64,000 nt of DNA from positions 1 through 64,000 of the forward strand of contig NZ_JADEYH010000018.1 in the NCBI RefSeq assembly GCF_017114865.1, given 5' to 3'. Source of the DNA: Streptomyces verrucosisporus. GTDB taxonomy: Bacteria; Actinomycetota; Actinomycetes; Streptomycetales; Streptomycetaceae. Shown one piece after another: positions 1-8,106 of the stretch. The position numbers were made by a program, and so were the translations under genes. The notes beneath the pieces were generated by a model, which saw nothing but the letters and a program-made list of their open reading frames with translations, searched no databases and had not been told where the DNA came from. How positions within the stretch are numbered: the first letter of the stretch is position 1; each line of letters starts with the position of its first letter.

Positions 1-1
1 A

Positions 2-88
2 GGTGCCGGGGCGGGCGGCGCGGACGACGACGTGGTGGACGCCGAGATCCTCGACGAGGACCGCGACGACAGGGGGAGGGCGGCGTAG
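2..88 (+). CDS. dnaK: Probable DnaK (Hsp70) C-terminal tail, 5' end outside window
   Basis: Only the last 28 codons before a TAG at 86-88 lie in the window. The peptide is glycine-rich and then acidic (DDDVVDAEILDEDRDD), which is how actinobacterial DnaK chaperones end: a disordered GA-rich stretch followed by a DDVVDAEI-type tail. The ATPase and substrate-binding domains would lie to the left of the window. The call rests on this tail alone; another acidic-tailed protein cannot be excluded. Confidence 0.55.
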   Translation, partial: GAGAGGADDDVVDAEILDEDRDDRGRAA

Positions 89-335
89 TGGGGCCGGGCG
101 GGCCGGCCCCGGCCGGTCCGCCCGAACGGGGGCGGGCGCGTAGCACGAGTGGCCGGGGGCATGCGGCACTTGCTGGACTTACCGCACCTGGTGCCGGAGG
201 ATCGCGGTACCGCCTGTTCGCGGTTGCCGAGGCACGGGAGCAGGATCCGGCCGTATGCCAGGACCCCGTCCGGGGCGGAGCCGGCCGGGGGCCGGCAGTG
301 AAGTGGGGAACACCTATGAGGGGCAGGCGACGCGG

Positions 336-2537
336 ATGACCGCCGTACCGCCCGAGGCCGCCGCGGTGCTGGCGGAGAGACCGCACCCCGGCCCGCCCGG
401 CGACGACGAGACGCGCGGCCTGTTCCGGGCCTCCGACGCCGTCTTCGCCGAACTGTCGGGCCCGCGCCACGTCGTGGAGACGGCCAACCCCGCCTTCTTC
501 CGGGCGCTGGGCCGGAAGAAGGCCACCGGCGTCCCCCTGGCCGAGCTGGCCCCCGAACTCACCGAGCAGGGGATCATCGACCTGCTCGACGGCGTCTACC
601 GCACCGGCCGCCCCTACACCGCGCAGGACGCCAGGATCCTGCTGGGGCCGCCGGGCGCGATGAACGAGGCGTACTACGACTTCACCTACGAACCGCGCCG
701 GGAGCCGGGCGGCCGGGTGGCCGGCGTCACCGCCCTGGGCGTGGACACCACCGCCGTCCGGCAGGCCCGGCAGCTCGCCGCCGAGCAGCGCGCACTGCTG
801 GAGCAGATCGCCCTGGACGCGCCCATAGGGGACATCCTGCGCGCCATGACCGCCGCCATCGAGGAACTCGACCCCGGGGTCCTGGTCTCGGTGCTCCTCG
901 CCGACACCGACGGCCGCCATCTGCGGCACGGCGCCGCACCCAGCCTGCCGGACTTCTACAACCGGGCCATCGACGGCGTCGCCACGGGGGAGGGCGTCGG
1001 CTCGTGCGGCACCGCGGCCCACCGCCGCGAGACGGTCGTCGTCGCCGACATCGCCACCCACCCGTACTGGGAGGAGTTCCGCGAGCCGGCTCTGCGGGCG
1101 GGACTTGCCGCCTGCTGGTCCACCCCGATCACGGGCACGGACGGACGGCTGCTGGGCACCTTCGCGATGTACCACCGCGAACCGCTCATGCCCCGCGAGG
1201 CCGACCTGGCCCTGGCCGCCGCCTTCGCCCGCACCGCCGCCCTGGCGGTGGAGCGCCACCAGACCAAGCAGGCCCGCGAGCGGGCCGAGGCCGAGGAGCG
1301 GGCCGCCCGGCAGGACCTCGCCTTCGTCCTGGAGGCCAGCACCCGCATCGGCCGCGACCTGGACTTCGGCGACAGCCTGCGCCGGCTGGCCGAGCTGAGC
1401 GTCCCGGAGCTGGCGCCGATGAGCGCGGTGGACGTGCTCGAGGGCGGACGGCTGCGGAGGGTCGCCGCGTTCGCCGCCGGGGACCGCGGCGGGCGGTGGC
1501 CGGAGGCGTCCGGGCGGAGCGGGCTCCGCCCGGACGGCGAGATGGCCGCCCGGGTGCTGGCCACCGGGGTGACGGAGGTCGCCCGCCGCGTCCCGACGTC
1601 CCCGGGCCTCTGGCGGGAACTGGGCGTCACCGGTTACGTGTGCGTACCGCTGAGCTGGCGAGGGGGCCCCTTCGCGGTGCTGACCCTGCTGTTCACCGGG
1701 GACCACCCCCTTCAGGGGCGCACCGTCGCCCTCGCCGAGGAGCTCGCCCGGCGCACCGCCGTCATCGCCCACAACGCGCGCCAGTACACCGAGCGCGTCG
1801 AGCTGGCCCGCGACCTCCAGGCCGGCCTGCTGCTGCCCGAGCCGCCCGCCGTTCCCGGGGCCGAGGTCGCCACCTGCTACCGGCCGGCCGGCGAGGGGCT
1901 GGACGTCGGCGGCGACTTCTACGACGTCTTCCCGCTGGGCGGCGGCCGCTGGGCCTTCATGATCGGTGACGTGTGCGGGCGCGGGGCGTCGGCCGCCACC
2001 GTCACCGGGCTGGTCCGCCACACCGCCCGCGCCGTCGCCCGGCTCGTCGAGGATCCGGCCAGGACCGTCGCGGAGGTCAACACCGCCCTGCTGGAGGGCG
2101 TACGGCACGGCAGCGCCTTCGTCACCCTGGTCTACGGCCGGATGACACCGGGCGAGGAGGGGCTGGAGGTCGAACTCGTCCGGGCCGGCCACGTCCCGCC
2201 CCTGGTGCGGCGCGGCGGCAGGCGGGTGGAGGAGATCACGGCCAGGGGGATGCTGCTGGGCATCGTCCCCGATCCGGCGGTCCGCACGGTACGGCTGACC
2301 CTGCGGCCGGAGGAGACCCTGTTCCTGGTCACGGACGGCTTCACCGAGGCCCGCTCGGCCGACGGCCGGTTCCTCGGCGAGGAGGGTCTGGCCGCCGCCC
2401 TCGCCCGCGCGGGCCGCGACGACGGCGCGGGCGCCCGGGAACTCCTGGACGAGGTGGTCGCCTCCGTCGACCGCTTCTCGGACGACGCGACCCCCAGCGA
2501 GGACGACAGCGCGGCCCTGGTCATAACCGCCCGCTGA
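336..2537 (+). CDS. PAS-GAF-GAF-PP2C serine phosphatase (RsbU/SpoIIE type)
   Basis: A 733-residue cytoplasmic protein that should dephosphorylate an anti-anti-sigma factor in a partner-switching cascade. Reading from the N-terminus: a PAS domain (about 30-145), a first GAF domain (about 165-310), a short charged coiled segment, a second GAF domain (about 345-480), and a SpoIIE/PP2C catalytic domain (about 510-730) with the metal-binding motifs GGDFYDVF near 523 and IGDVCGRG near 543. The ATG at 336 is preferred over an in-frame ATG at 255 because the intervening residues are a low-complexity Gly/Pro/Arg run and GAGGGG lies 12 nt upstream of 336. The gene stands alone. The RsbW-like ATPase at 51.1-51.6 kb is a family-level candidate partner but is far away. 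No transmembrane segment is visible, so the signal is probably intracellular. Confidence 0.9.
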   Translation: MTAVPPEAAAVLAERPHPGPPGDDETRGLFRASDAVFAELSGPRHVVETANPAFFRALGRKKATGVPLAELAPELTEQGIIDLLDGVYRTGRPYTAQDARILLGPPGAMNEAYYDFTYEPRREPGGRVAGVTALGVDTTAVRQARQLAAEQRALLEQIALDAPIGDILRAMTAAIEELDPGVLVSVLLADTDGRHLRHGAAPSLPDFYNRAIDGVATGEGVGSCGTAAHRRETVVVADIATHPYWEEFREPALRAGLAACWSTPITGTDGRLLGTFAMYHREPLMPREADLALAAAFARTAALAVERHQTKQARERAEAEERAARQDLAFVLEASTRIGRDLDFGDSLRRLAELSVPELAPMSAVDVLEGGRLRRVAAFAAGDRGGRWPEASGRSGLRPDGEMAARVLATGVTEVARRVPTSPGLWRELGVTGYVCVPLSWRGGPFAVLTLLFTGDHPLQGRTVALAEELARRTAVIAHNARQYTERVELARDLQAGLLLPEPPAVPGAEVATCYRPAGEGLDVGGDFYDVFPLGGGRWAFMIGDVCGRGASAATVTGLVRHTARAVARLVEDPARTVAEVNTALLEGVRHGSAFVTLVYGRMTPGEEGLEVELVRAGHVPPLVRRGGRRVEEITARGMLLGIVPDPAVRTVRLTLRPEETLFLVTDGFTEARSADGRFLGEEGLAAALARAGRDDGAGARELLDEVVASVDRFSDDATPSEDDSAALVITAR

Positions 2538-2547
2538 CCGCCCGCTG

Positions 2548-2564
2548 ACCGCCCCGCAGGCGGT
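2548..2564 (+). terminator. Short stem-loop after the phosphatase gene
   Basis: ACCGCC and GGCGGT pair around a five-base loop, starting 11 bases after the stop codon. There is no T-run. This is a modest terminator candidate, typical in strength for GC-rich actinobacteria. Confidence 0.3.
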
Positions 2565-2713
2565 TCTGCGGCGGCCGACCGCGTCCGCCGATGTCCGCCG
2601 ATGTCCGAAGACCCGTCCCGGCCAGGGGAATCGACCGGCGTCGGCATCGGTTGCACGGACCGTGCCGCGCCACGCCCGGGCGCGGCCTTCCGACGACCGA
2701 AGGCGTATCCCCC

Positions 2714-3832
2714 ATGACCGACAACCCGTCCGCGCGCGCCCGGAACACGCTCGGCCGCCCCTTCTCCCTGGGCGGCCTCACCCTCCGCAACCGCGTCGTG
2801 ATGGCGCCGATGACCCGCCAGTTCTCACCCGGCGGCGTCCCCGGCCCGGACGTGGCCGAGTACTACGCCCGCCGGGCCGCCGCCGAGGTGGGTCTGATCG
2901 TTACCGAGGGAACCTACGTCGACCACCCGTCGGCCGGCACCAGCGACCGGGTGCCCCGCTTCCACGGCGAGGACGCGCTCGCGGGCTGGGAGAAGGTGGC
3001 CGACGCGGTCCACCGCGCGGGCGGGGCGGTCATGCCGCAGCTGTGGCACGTGGGCATGGCGCGTGCCGCCGGGGCTCCGCCGTTCCCCGACGCCCCGCGC
3101 ACGGGCCCCTCCGGCGTCCCCCTGGAAGGTGACGGGACCGGCCGTGCGATGACACGCTCCGACATCGACGACGTGATCGCCGCGTTCGCCGCCGGAGCCG
3201 CCGCGGCCGAGGCCAGAGGCTTCGACGGCGTCGAGATCCACGGCGCCCACGGCTATCTGGTCGACCAGTTCCTGTGGTCGCACACCAACCGGCGCACCGA
3301 CGCCTACGGCGGTGACCCGGCCTCCCGCGTCCGCTTCGCCGCGGAGATCGTGGCGGCCTGCCGTGAGGCCGTATCCCCGCACTTCCCGATCAGCTTCCGC
3401 ACCTCCCAGTGGAAGCTGGGTCACTACCAGGCCAGACTCGCCGAGACGCCCGAGGAGTTGGAGGCCGTCCTCACTCCGCTGGCCGAGGCGGGGGCGGACG
3501 TCTTCCACTGCTCCACGCGCCGCTACTGGCTGCCGGAGTTCGAGGGCTCCGACCTCAACCTGGCGGGCTGGGCGAAGAAGCTGACCGGCCGCCCCACCAT
3601 CACGGTCGGTTCGGTCGGTCTGGACAACGAGTTCTTCGCCGCGTTCCAGGGTGCGGACGGCGGCCTCACGGACATCGACGCTCTGCTGGAGAGGCTGGAG
3701 CGCGACGAGTTCGACCTCGTGGCGGTCGGCCGCTCCCTGCTCGGCGACCCGGAGTGGGCGGCGAAGGTGCTGGCCGGCCGCTTCGGCGACCTGCGTCCCT
3801 TCGACGCGGCCGGGCTCTCCGTCCTCCACTGA
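2714..3832 (+). CDS. Old Yellow Enzyme family NADH:flavin oxidoreductase
   Basis: A 372-residue FMN-dependent ene-reductase-type TIM barrel that should reduce activated C=C bonds with NAD(P)H. The N-terminal LRNRVVMAPMTRQ segment and the paired substrate-binding histidines in GVEIHGAHGYLVDQF, followed by SHTNRRTDAYGG, are family signatures. A C-terminal VAVGRSLLGDPEWAAK segment supplies the phosphate-binding loop of the barrel. Length is normal for the single-domain class; the iron-sulfur extension of 2,4-dienoyl-CoA reductases is absent. The ATG at 2714 is chosen because conservation begins about 15 residues later. The physiological substrate cannot be told from sequence, and no neighbour is obviously linked. 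Confidence 0.92.
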   Translation: MTDNPSARARNTLGRPFSLGGLTLRNRVVMAPMTRQFSPGGVPGPDVAEYYARRAAAEVGLIVTEGTYVDHPSAGTSDRVPRFHGEDALAGWEKVADAVHRAGGAVMPQLWHVGMARAAGAPPFPDAPRTGPSGVPLEGDGTGRAMTRSDIDDVIAAFAAGAAAAEARGFDGVEIHGAHGYLVDQFLWSHTNRRTDAYGGDPASRVRFAAEIVAACREAVSPHFPISFRTSQWKLGHYQARLAETPEELEAVLTPLAEAGADVFHCSTRRYWLPEFEGSDLNLAGWAKKLTGRPTITVGSVGLDNEFFAAFQGADGGLTDIDALLERLERDEFDLVAVGRSLLGDPEWAAKVLAGRFGDLRPFDAAGLSVLH

Positions 3833-3889
3833 GGCCCGCGGGGTGCGGCCGGGGACGGGCCGGGCGGCGGCCCGGCGGTGTTCCCGGTC

Positions 3890-4050
3890 GCACTTCCGGG
3901 GCGGCAGTGCGTAGCCGGGGACGCAGGGCCGGCGGACCGTCGGCAGCGTCGAGTCCTCCTCGGCGGCCCAGGAGTGGTCCACGCCCCGGCCCCACACCAC
4001 GTAGTCGCCCGCTCGGCCAGGACGACGCTGGGCGGGCAGCGGTAACCCCT
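3890..4050 (-). pseudogene. Decayed cupin-like gene remnant
   Basis: Read leftward, the strand gives a cupin-like stretch, GDYVVWGRGVDHSWAAEEDS, then TVRRPCVPGYALPP. This resembles the second half of cupin proteins, where a GDxVxxPPGxxHxW turn precedes a threonine/valine strand and a PSVPGY-type end. The preceding part, RCPPSVVLAER, sits in a different frame, so at least one frameshift separates the two pieces. No start codon or ribosome-binding site goes with it. Inference: leftover of a small single-domain cupin gene. It could instead be chance, since GC-rich antisense reading often yields long frames; the ordered match is what argues for a remnant. Confidence 0.35.
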
Positions 4051-4092
4051 GCCTCGCTCGAACCGCGCCCGCGAGCGCGGACCGCGCACCAC

Positions 4093-4128
4093 GGGCCCGG
4101 CCCTCCGCCACGCCGGAGGGCCGGGCCC
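4093..4128 (+). terminator. Perfect 15-bp stem-loop terminator candidate
   Basis: GGGCCCGGCCCTCCG (4093-4107) pairs perfectly with 4114-4128 around the six-base loop CCACGC. No T-run follows, as is common for streptomycete terminators. It lies in the 454-bp gap between the Old Yellow Enzyme gene and the ACP gene and would insulate the ACP-ketosynthase pair from upstream transcription. Confidence 0.65.
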
Positions 4129-4286
4129 GAGCCCGTGTGCGGCGGGGGCGCGGCCCACTGCCTCGAACGGGTGAAATGCGCCTACCGGGCCGTTCCGCTC
4201 CCGGCCCGGCCGTGCCGAGCCACAAGGATGGGGCGCGGAAAGGGGCCGGTTCCGGCCGGTCCGAGTTGAGCGCGCGAGGAGGCCCG

Positions 4287-4544
4287 ATGGGCAAGGCGTA
4301 CGGTGTCGTTGCGGACATCCTGGTCGGCAAGTTCCAGTTCACCGAGGGTGAGCTGTCGCCCGGCGCCACGCTGGAGGAGATCGACCTGGACTCGTTGGGG
4401 CGGGTCGAGTTCGCCCTGACCCTGCGGGAGAGCACCGGTGTGCCGTTCGCGGACGACCAGATCACCCTGGACACCACGCTGGGGGAGATCGCCGACGCGG
4501 TCGAGGCCGCGTGGGGCGCGGGTACGGCGGTGGCTCCGCGGTGA
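4287..4544 (+). CDS. Acyl carrier protein
   Basis: An 85-residue carrier protein. The motif EIDLDSLGRVEF contains the DSL serine that takes the 4'-phosphopantetheine arm, in the middle of the chain as expected, and the protein is acidic throughout. It would hold acyl groups as thioesters for the ketosynthase encoded directly after it. A clear GAGGAGG lies just ahead of the ATG at 4287. Its TGA overlaps the GTG of the ketosynthase gene, so the two are translationally coupled and form a dedicated pair, not the housekeeping fabD-fabH-acpP-fabF set, which is not seen here. Convergence with the oxoamine synthase operon suggests it delivers the acyl substrate for that enzyme (inference). Confidence 0.93.
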   Translation: MGKAYGVVADILVGKFQFTEGELSPGATLEEIDLDSLGRVEFALTLRESTGVPFADDQITLDTTLGEIADAVEAAWGAGTAVAPR

Positions 4545-5764
4545 CCCGCCCCGACATCGCGGTGACCGGCCTGGGGGCGGCCACCCCGGCCGGGGCCGGG
4601 GTGGAGGAGACCTGGCGCCGGGTCTGCGCCGCCGAGCCCACGGCCTCCCGCGACAGTGAACTGGCCGGTCTGCCGGTCGACTTCAGCTGCCGAGTCCCCG
4701 AGGTGGAGGTCGCCGACCGGAGGCGCCGGCGGCAGTTGTGGCGGCAGGACCGTTTCACCCGGATCGCGCTGGCGGCGGCCGACGAGGCGCTGCGGGACGC
4801 GCGGCTGGACCCGTCCTCCTGGGACGGGGCCCGGATGGGCACGGCCGTCGGGTGCAGTCTGGGCGGGGCCGCCACCTGGGAGGCGGAGTTCGGCCGGATG
4901 CGGCGGGAGGGCCCCGAGGCGGTGTCGCCGGTGGTCATCCCGAGGCTGCTGCCGAACATGGCGGCCGGCGAGGTCGCGCTCGCGCTGGGGGCGCGCGGTC
5001 CGAGTATGGCGGTCTCCACCGCCTGCGCCTCGGGTGCCAGCGCGCTGGCGGTGGCCCGCGACTGGCTGGCCGCCGGTCTGTGCGACGTCGTCCTGGCGGG
5101 CGGTACGGAGGCCGCGGTCACGCCTCTGGTGGTGGCCGGGTTCCAGCGGGCCGGGGCGCTGTCGTCGCGTACCGGCGACCCGGTGGCGGCCTCACGGCCG
5201 TTCGCGGCGGACAGCGACGGGTTCGTCATGGCCGAGGCCGCGGCCGTCCTGGTGCTGGAGCGGCTGGCGGACGCGCGGGCGCGAGGTGTGCGCCCGCGCG
5301 CCCTGCTGGCCGGCTGCGGCACCAGCACCGACGCGCTCCACCCCACCGCACCGCACCCCGAGGGCCGGTTCGCGGAGCTGGCGGTGACCGCGGCGCTGGC
5401 GGACGCGGGTCTGGAGCCGCGGGACGTCGACCACGTCAACGCGCACGCCACCTCCACCCCGCTGGGCGACGCGGCGGAGGCGAGCATGATCGCCAGGGTC
5501 TTCGGCCACGGACCGAGCGTGACCTCGGCCAAGGGCGTCCTGGGGCACTCGCTGGGTGCCGCGGGCGCGGTGGAGGCGGTGCTCACGGCCCTGAGCATCG
5601 AGCGGTCCGCCGTGCCGCCGACGGCCAACACCGACGCGCCCGCCCCGGAGTTCGACATCGACCTGGTGACCAAGGCGGTGCGCGAACAGCGCGTCGGTGC
5701 GGCCGTCAGCAACTCATTCGGGTTCGGCGGCCACAACGTGTCCGTGGTGCTCCGGGCCGTCTGA
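4541..5764 (+). CDS. Beta-ketoacyl-ACP synthase (FabF/KAS II-like)
   Basis: A 407-residue thiolase-fold condensing enzyme with all three catalytic residues visible: the cysteine in STACASGASA near residue 160, the first histidine in NAHATSTPLGD near 300, and the second in KGVLGHSLGAAGA near 335. It should perform decarboxylative Claisen condensation of malonyl-ACP with an acyl group. The GTG at 4541 overlaps the ACP stop codon. An intact Cys-His-His set argues for a chain-elongating synthase, not a chain-length-factor-like partner. Next to a dedicated ACP and opposite an oxoamine synthase operon, it probably builds or extends the long acyl chain used there. A small type II polyketide or unusual fatty acid role is the alternative. 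Confidence 0.93.
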   Translation: MTRPDIAVTGLGAATPAGAGVEETWRRVCAAEPTASRDSELAGLPVDFSCRVPEVEVADRRRRRQLWRQDRFTRIALAAADEALRDARLDPSSWDGARMGTAVGCSLGGAATWEAEFGRMRREGPEAVSPVVIPRLLPNMAAGEVALALGARGPSMAVSTACASGASALAVARDWLAAGLCDVVLAGGTEAAVTPLVVAGFQRAGALSSRTGDPVAASRPFAADSDGFVMAEAAAVLVLERLADARARGVRPRALLAGCGTSTDALHPTAPHPEGRFAELAVTAALADAGLEPRDVDHVNAHATSTPLGDAAEASMIARVFGHGPSVTSAKGVLGHSLGAAGAVEAVLTALSIERSAVPPTANTDAPAPEFDIDLVTKAVREQRVGAAVSNSFGFGGHNVSVVLRAV

Positions 5765-5812
5765 GCCCGGCCGGCTCCCGCTCCCCGTTCCGGCCCGCGT
5801 TCCGTACCCGCG

Positions 5813-6811
5813 TCAGGCGGGCGCGGGCGCGGGTACGGGGCGCAGGGCGTCGGCGAGGCCCGCGGGCCAGACGGCCTCCGGAGTGAAGCCGAGGTCGCGG
5901 GCGGCCCGCTCGTGGCCGCAGATCCAGGCGGGACGGGCCAGTTCGCGGACCTTGTCGCGGCAGAGCACCGACGGCCGTCCCCGTGCCCGCGCCGCCGCCT
6001 CGGCGCACCGGGCGGCGGCGTACGCCACCGGGAGGGGGAGCGGGACGGCTGTGGGCGGGCGGTGGCCGGTCGCAGCCGCCACGGCCGCCGCGAGGTCTTC
6101 GCCGCGGTGTCCGGCGCCGTCGCCGGCGTGGTAGATCCCGCGGGAGCCCTCACCGGGGCCGACGGTCGCGCCGCGGTCGGCCGCGGCGAGTAGCAGGCGG
6201 CACAGGTCGTCGACGTGGATCAGCGAGTAGCGGCGCGGCCCGAAGCCGCACACGGGCAGCACACCGCAGCGCACGGCGGCCAGCAGTGCGGGCAGGAAGT
6301 CGGTGTCGCCGGGGCCGTAGACGATCGGCGGGCGCACGACGGTGCCGGGCAGGGCGCCGGCCACGGCGCGCAGCGCCTCCTCGCCGGCGAGTTTGCTGCG
6401 GCCGTACGCCGACACCGGCGCGGGCGGGTCCTCCTCGCGGCGCGGCCGGCCGGGCGGGGAGGGCCCGGCGGCGGCCAAGGAGGAGCAGTGGACCAGGCGG
6501 GGCGGGCGCGGCAGCGCGGCCAGGGCCTCGCACAGGCGGCGGGTGCCGCCGGCGTTGACGGGGGCGTAGCCGTCCGGGCGGGCGGCCCTGACGGTGCCGG
6601 CCAGGTGGATCACGCGGTCGGCGCCCCAGGCGGCGGCCCGGCGCAGGCCGCGGCCGTCCGCGAGATCGCCGTCCAGCCGCTCCGCCTGTGCCGGGAGCCG
6701 GGCCCGGGCGGGGTCCCGCACCAGGGCGGCGACGGTGTGGCCCTCGGCCAGCAGCCGGTGCACCAGACGGGTGCCGACGAAGCCGGTGGCACCGGTGACC
6801 AGGTATCTCAC
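5813..6811 (-). CDS. NAD-dependent epimerase/dehydratase (CerR-like candidate)
   Basis: A 332-residue extended short-chain dehydrogenase. The N-terminal Rossmann motif TGATGFVGTRL, the LDGDLAD acidic segment, the serine pair in VHCSSLAAAG and the YGRSK catalytic Tyr-Lys pair are all intact. It is the last gene of a leftward operon, starting at a GTG that overlaps the stop of the GNAT-like gene. In Caulobacter a member of this family (CerR) reduces the 3-keto group of ceramide precursors. The same operon here carries an oxoamine synthase and a YghO-like acyltransferase, so a 3-keto-reductase role is a reasonable inference. A nucleotide-sugar epimerase is the generic alternative. It ends 48 bp from the convergent ketosynthase gene. 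Confidence 0.88.
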   Translation of the reverse strand: MRYLVTGATGFVGTRLVHRLLAEGHTVAALVRDPARARLPAQAERLDGDLADGRGLRRAAAWGADRVIHLAGTVRAARPDGYAPVNAGGTRRLCEALAALPRPPRLVHCSSLAAAGPSPPGRPRREEDPPAPVSAYGRSKLAGEEALRAVAGALPGTVVRPPIVYGPGDTDFLPALLAAVRCGVLPVCGFGPRRYSLIHVDDLCRLLLAAADRGATVGPGEGSRGIYHAGDGAGHRGEDLAAAVAAATGHRPPTAVPLPLPVAYAAARCAEAAARARGRPSVLCRDKVRELARPAWICGHERAARDLGFTPEAVWPAGLADALRPVPAPAPA

Positions 6812-8106
6812 CGGCGGACTCCGGGGACGTGCGGGGCGGCGGGCGCGGGGACGGCCGTGGGCAGGGGCGCGGGCGAGAGCGTGGAGGAGGCCGCGGCGGC
6901 GGGGCGCGGGGCGAGGTCGCGCCGGTAGAGGCGGTGTCTGCGGTGGAGGACGCCGCCGAAGGCCTGGGCGTAGCGGTTGGCGTCGCGGTTGTCCTCCAGC
7001 AGCCAGGAGAACTCGCTCTCGGCGCAGCCCAGGCGGAAGGCCGACCGCTGGGCCTCGGCGAGCAGCGCGGCGGTCAGCCCGCGGGCGCGGTGGGCGGCCC
7101 GGACGCCGGTGAGGATCACCCGGGCCCGGTCGACGCGCCGGACGGCCCGGGCCGTGCGCAGCCGTCCCAGGGGCCGCCCCAGAGACCGCCCCGGGGGTGT
7201 GTCGCGGGTGGCGTGCAGCGCCTGGTTGACGTCGGGCAGCCAGAAGGTGAAGGCGACCGGTTCACCGCGCACCTCGGCGAACCACACCAGCTCCGGCCGT
7301 ACCAGCGGGCGCAGCCGGTCCATCGCGTGGGAGAACTCGCGGCCGGTCATGGGGACGGAGGCGTAATTCCCGGACCAGGCGTCGGCGTAGATGTCGCGGA
7401 CGACGGCCAGGTCCGCCTCCAGGCGGCAGGGGTCCAGGTGCCGCAGCCGTACGTCCGGCGCGTCGGCCGCCCAGCGGGCGGCGCGGGCGGCGGGCCCGGG
7501 CGGCTCGCCGCCGGGCGGCACGGGGACCCGCCAGGACAGCAGGTCCTTGGCCTTGGTCAGCCCGCAGGCGGTGTACAGGGCGGGGTAGTAGGCGGGGTTG
7601 TACGGCATCATCACGGTGGGCGGGCCGTCGAAGCCCTCGACGAGGACTCCGCACTCGTCGTGGACGGAGAAGCCCAGCGGGCCGAGCATCGTCTCCAGGC
7701 CGCGTTCGCGCAGCCAGCCGGCGGCGGCGTCGAAGAGGGCGGCGGCGGCTTCGGGGTCGTCGGCGCACTCGAAGAGGCCGAACAGGCCGCCGCGCGCGTC
7801 GTGGAGGGCCTGGTAGCGGGAGTCGACGGCGGCGGCGATCCGCCCGACCGGCTTCCGGCCCCGGCGGGCGAGGAACAGTTCGGCCGTGCCGACCTCGAAG
7901 AACGGGTTGCGCCGCCGGTCGATCAGAGCTCTCTGGTCGCCCTTGGCGGGCGGCAGCCGGTACGGGTCGCCGCGGTGCAGGGTGCGGGGAAGGGCGGCGA
8001 AGGCGGCGGTGTCCGCGCGCCCGCGCACCGGACGGACGGCCAGGGGCGCGGAGGCGACGGGGGAGGAGCTCGCGGTGCTCACGGGGCGCGCGGGGGCGGC
8101 GTTCAC
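6808..8106 (-). CDS. YghO-like GNAT acyltransferase (bCerS-like candidate)
   Basis: A 432-residue protein of the large GNAT-fold family typified by YghO. Recognisable segments are DRRRNPFFEVGTAELFLARR, a glycine-rich LFGLFECADDPEAAAALFDA, the GPLGFSVHDECGVLVEGFD core, VMMPYNPAYYPAL, and a late ARGLTAALLAEAQ segment resembling the acyl-CoA pyrophosphate loop. To my knowledge the Caulobacter ceramide synthase bCerS belongs to this group and acylates the sphingoid amine. The gene starts at a GTG overlapping the stop of the oxoamine synthase gene and ends overlapping the epimerase start, so the three are co-translated. The acyl donor and amine are not deducible from sequence alone. The first 25 residues are Ala/Ser/Pro-rich and poorly conserved. 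Confidence 0.85.
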   Translation of the reverse strand: MNAAPARPVSTASSSPVASAPLAVRPVRGRADTAAFAALPRTLHRGDPYRLPPAKGDQRALIDRRRNPFFEVGTAELFLARRGRKPVGRIAAAVDSRYQALHDARGGLFGLFECADDPEAAAALFDAAAGWLRERGLETMLGPLGFSVHDECGVLVEGFDGPPTVMMPYNPAYYPALYTACGLTKAKDLLSWRVPVPPGGEPPGPAARAARWAADAPDVRLRHLDPCRLEADLAVVRDIYADAWSGNYASVPMTGREFSHAMDRLRPLVRPELVWFAEVRGEPVAFTFWLPDVNQALHATRDTPPGRSLGRPLGRLRTARAVRRVDRARVILTGVRAAHRARGLTAALLAEAQRSAFRLGCAESEFSWLLEDNRDANRYAQAFGGVLHRRHRLYRRDLAPRPAAAASSTLSPAPLPTAVPAPAAPHVPGVRR

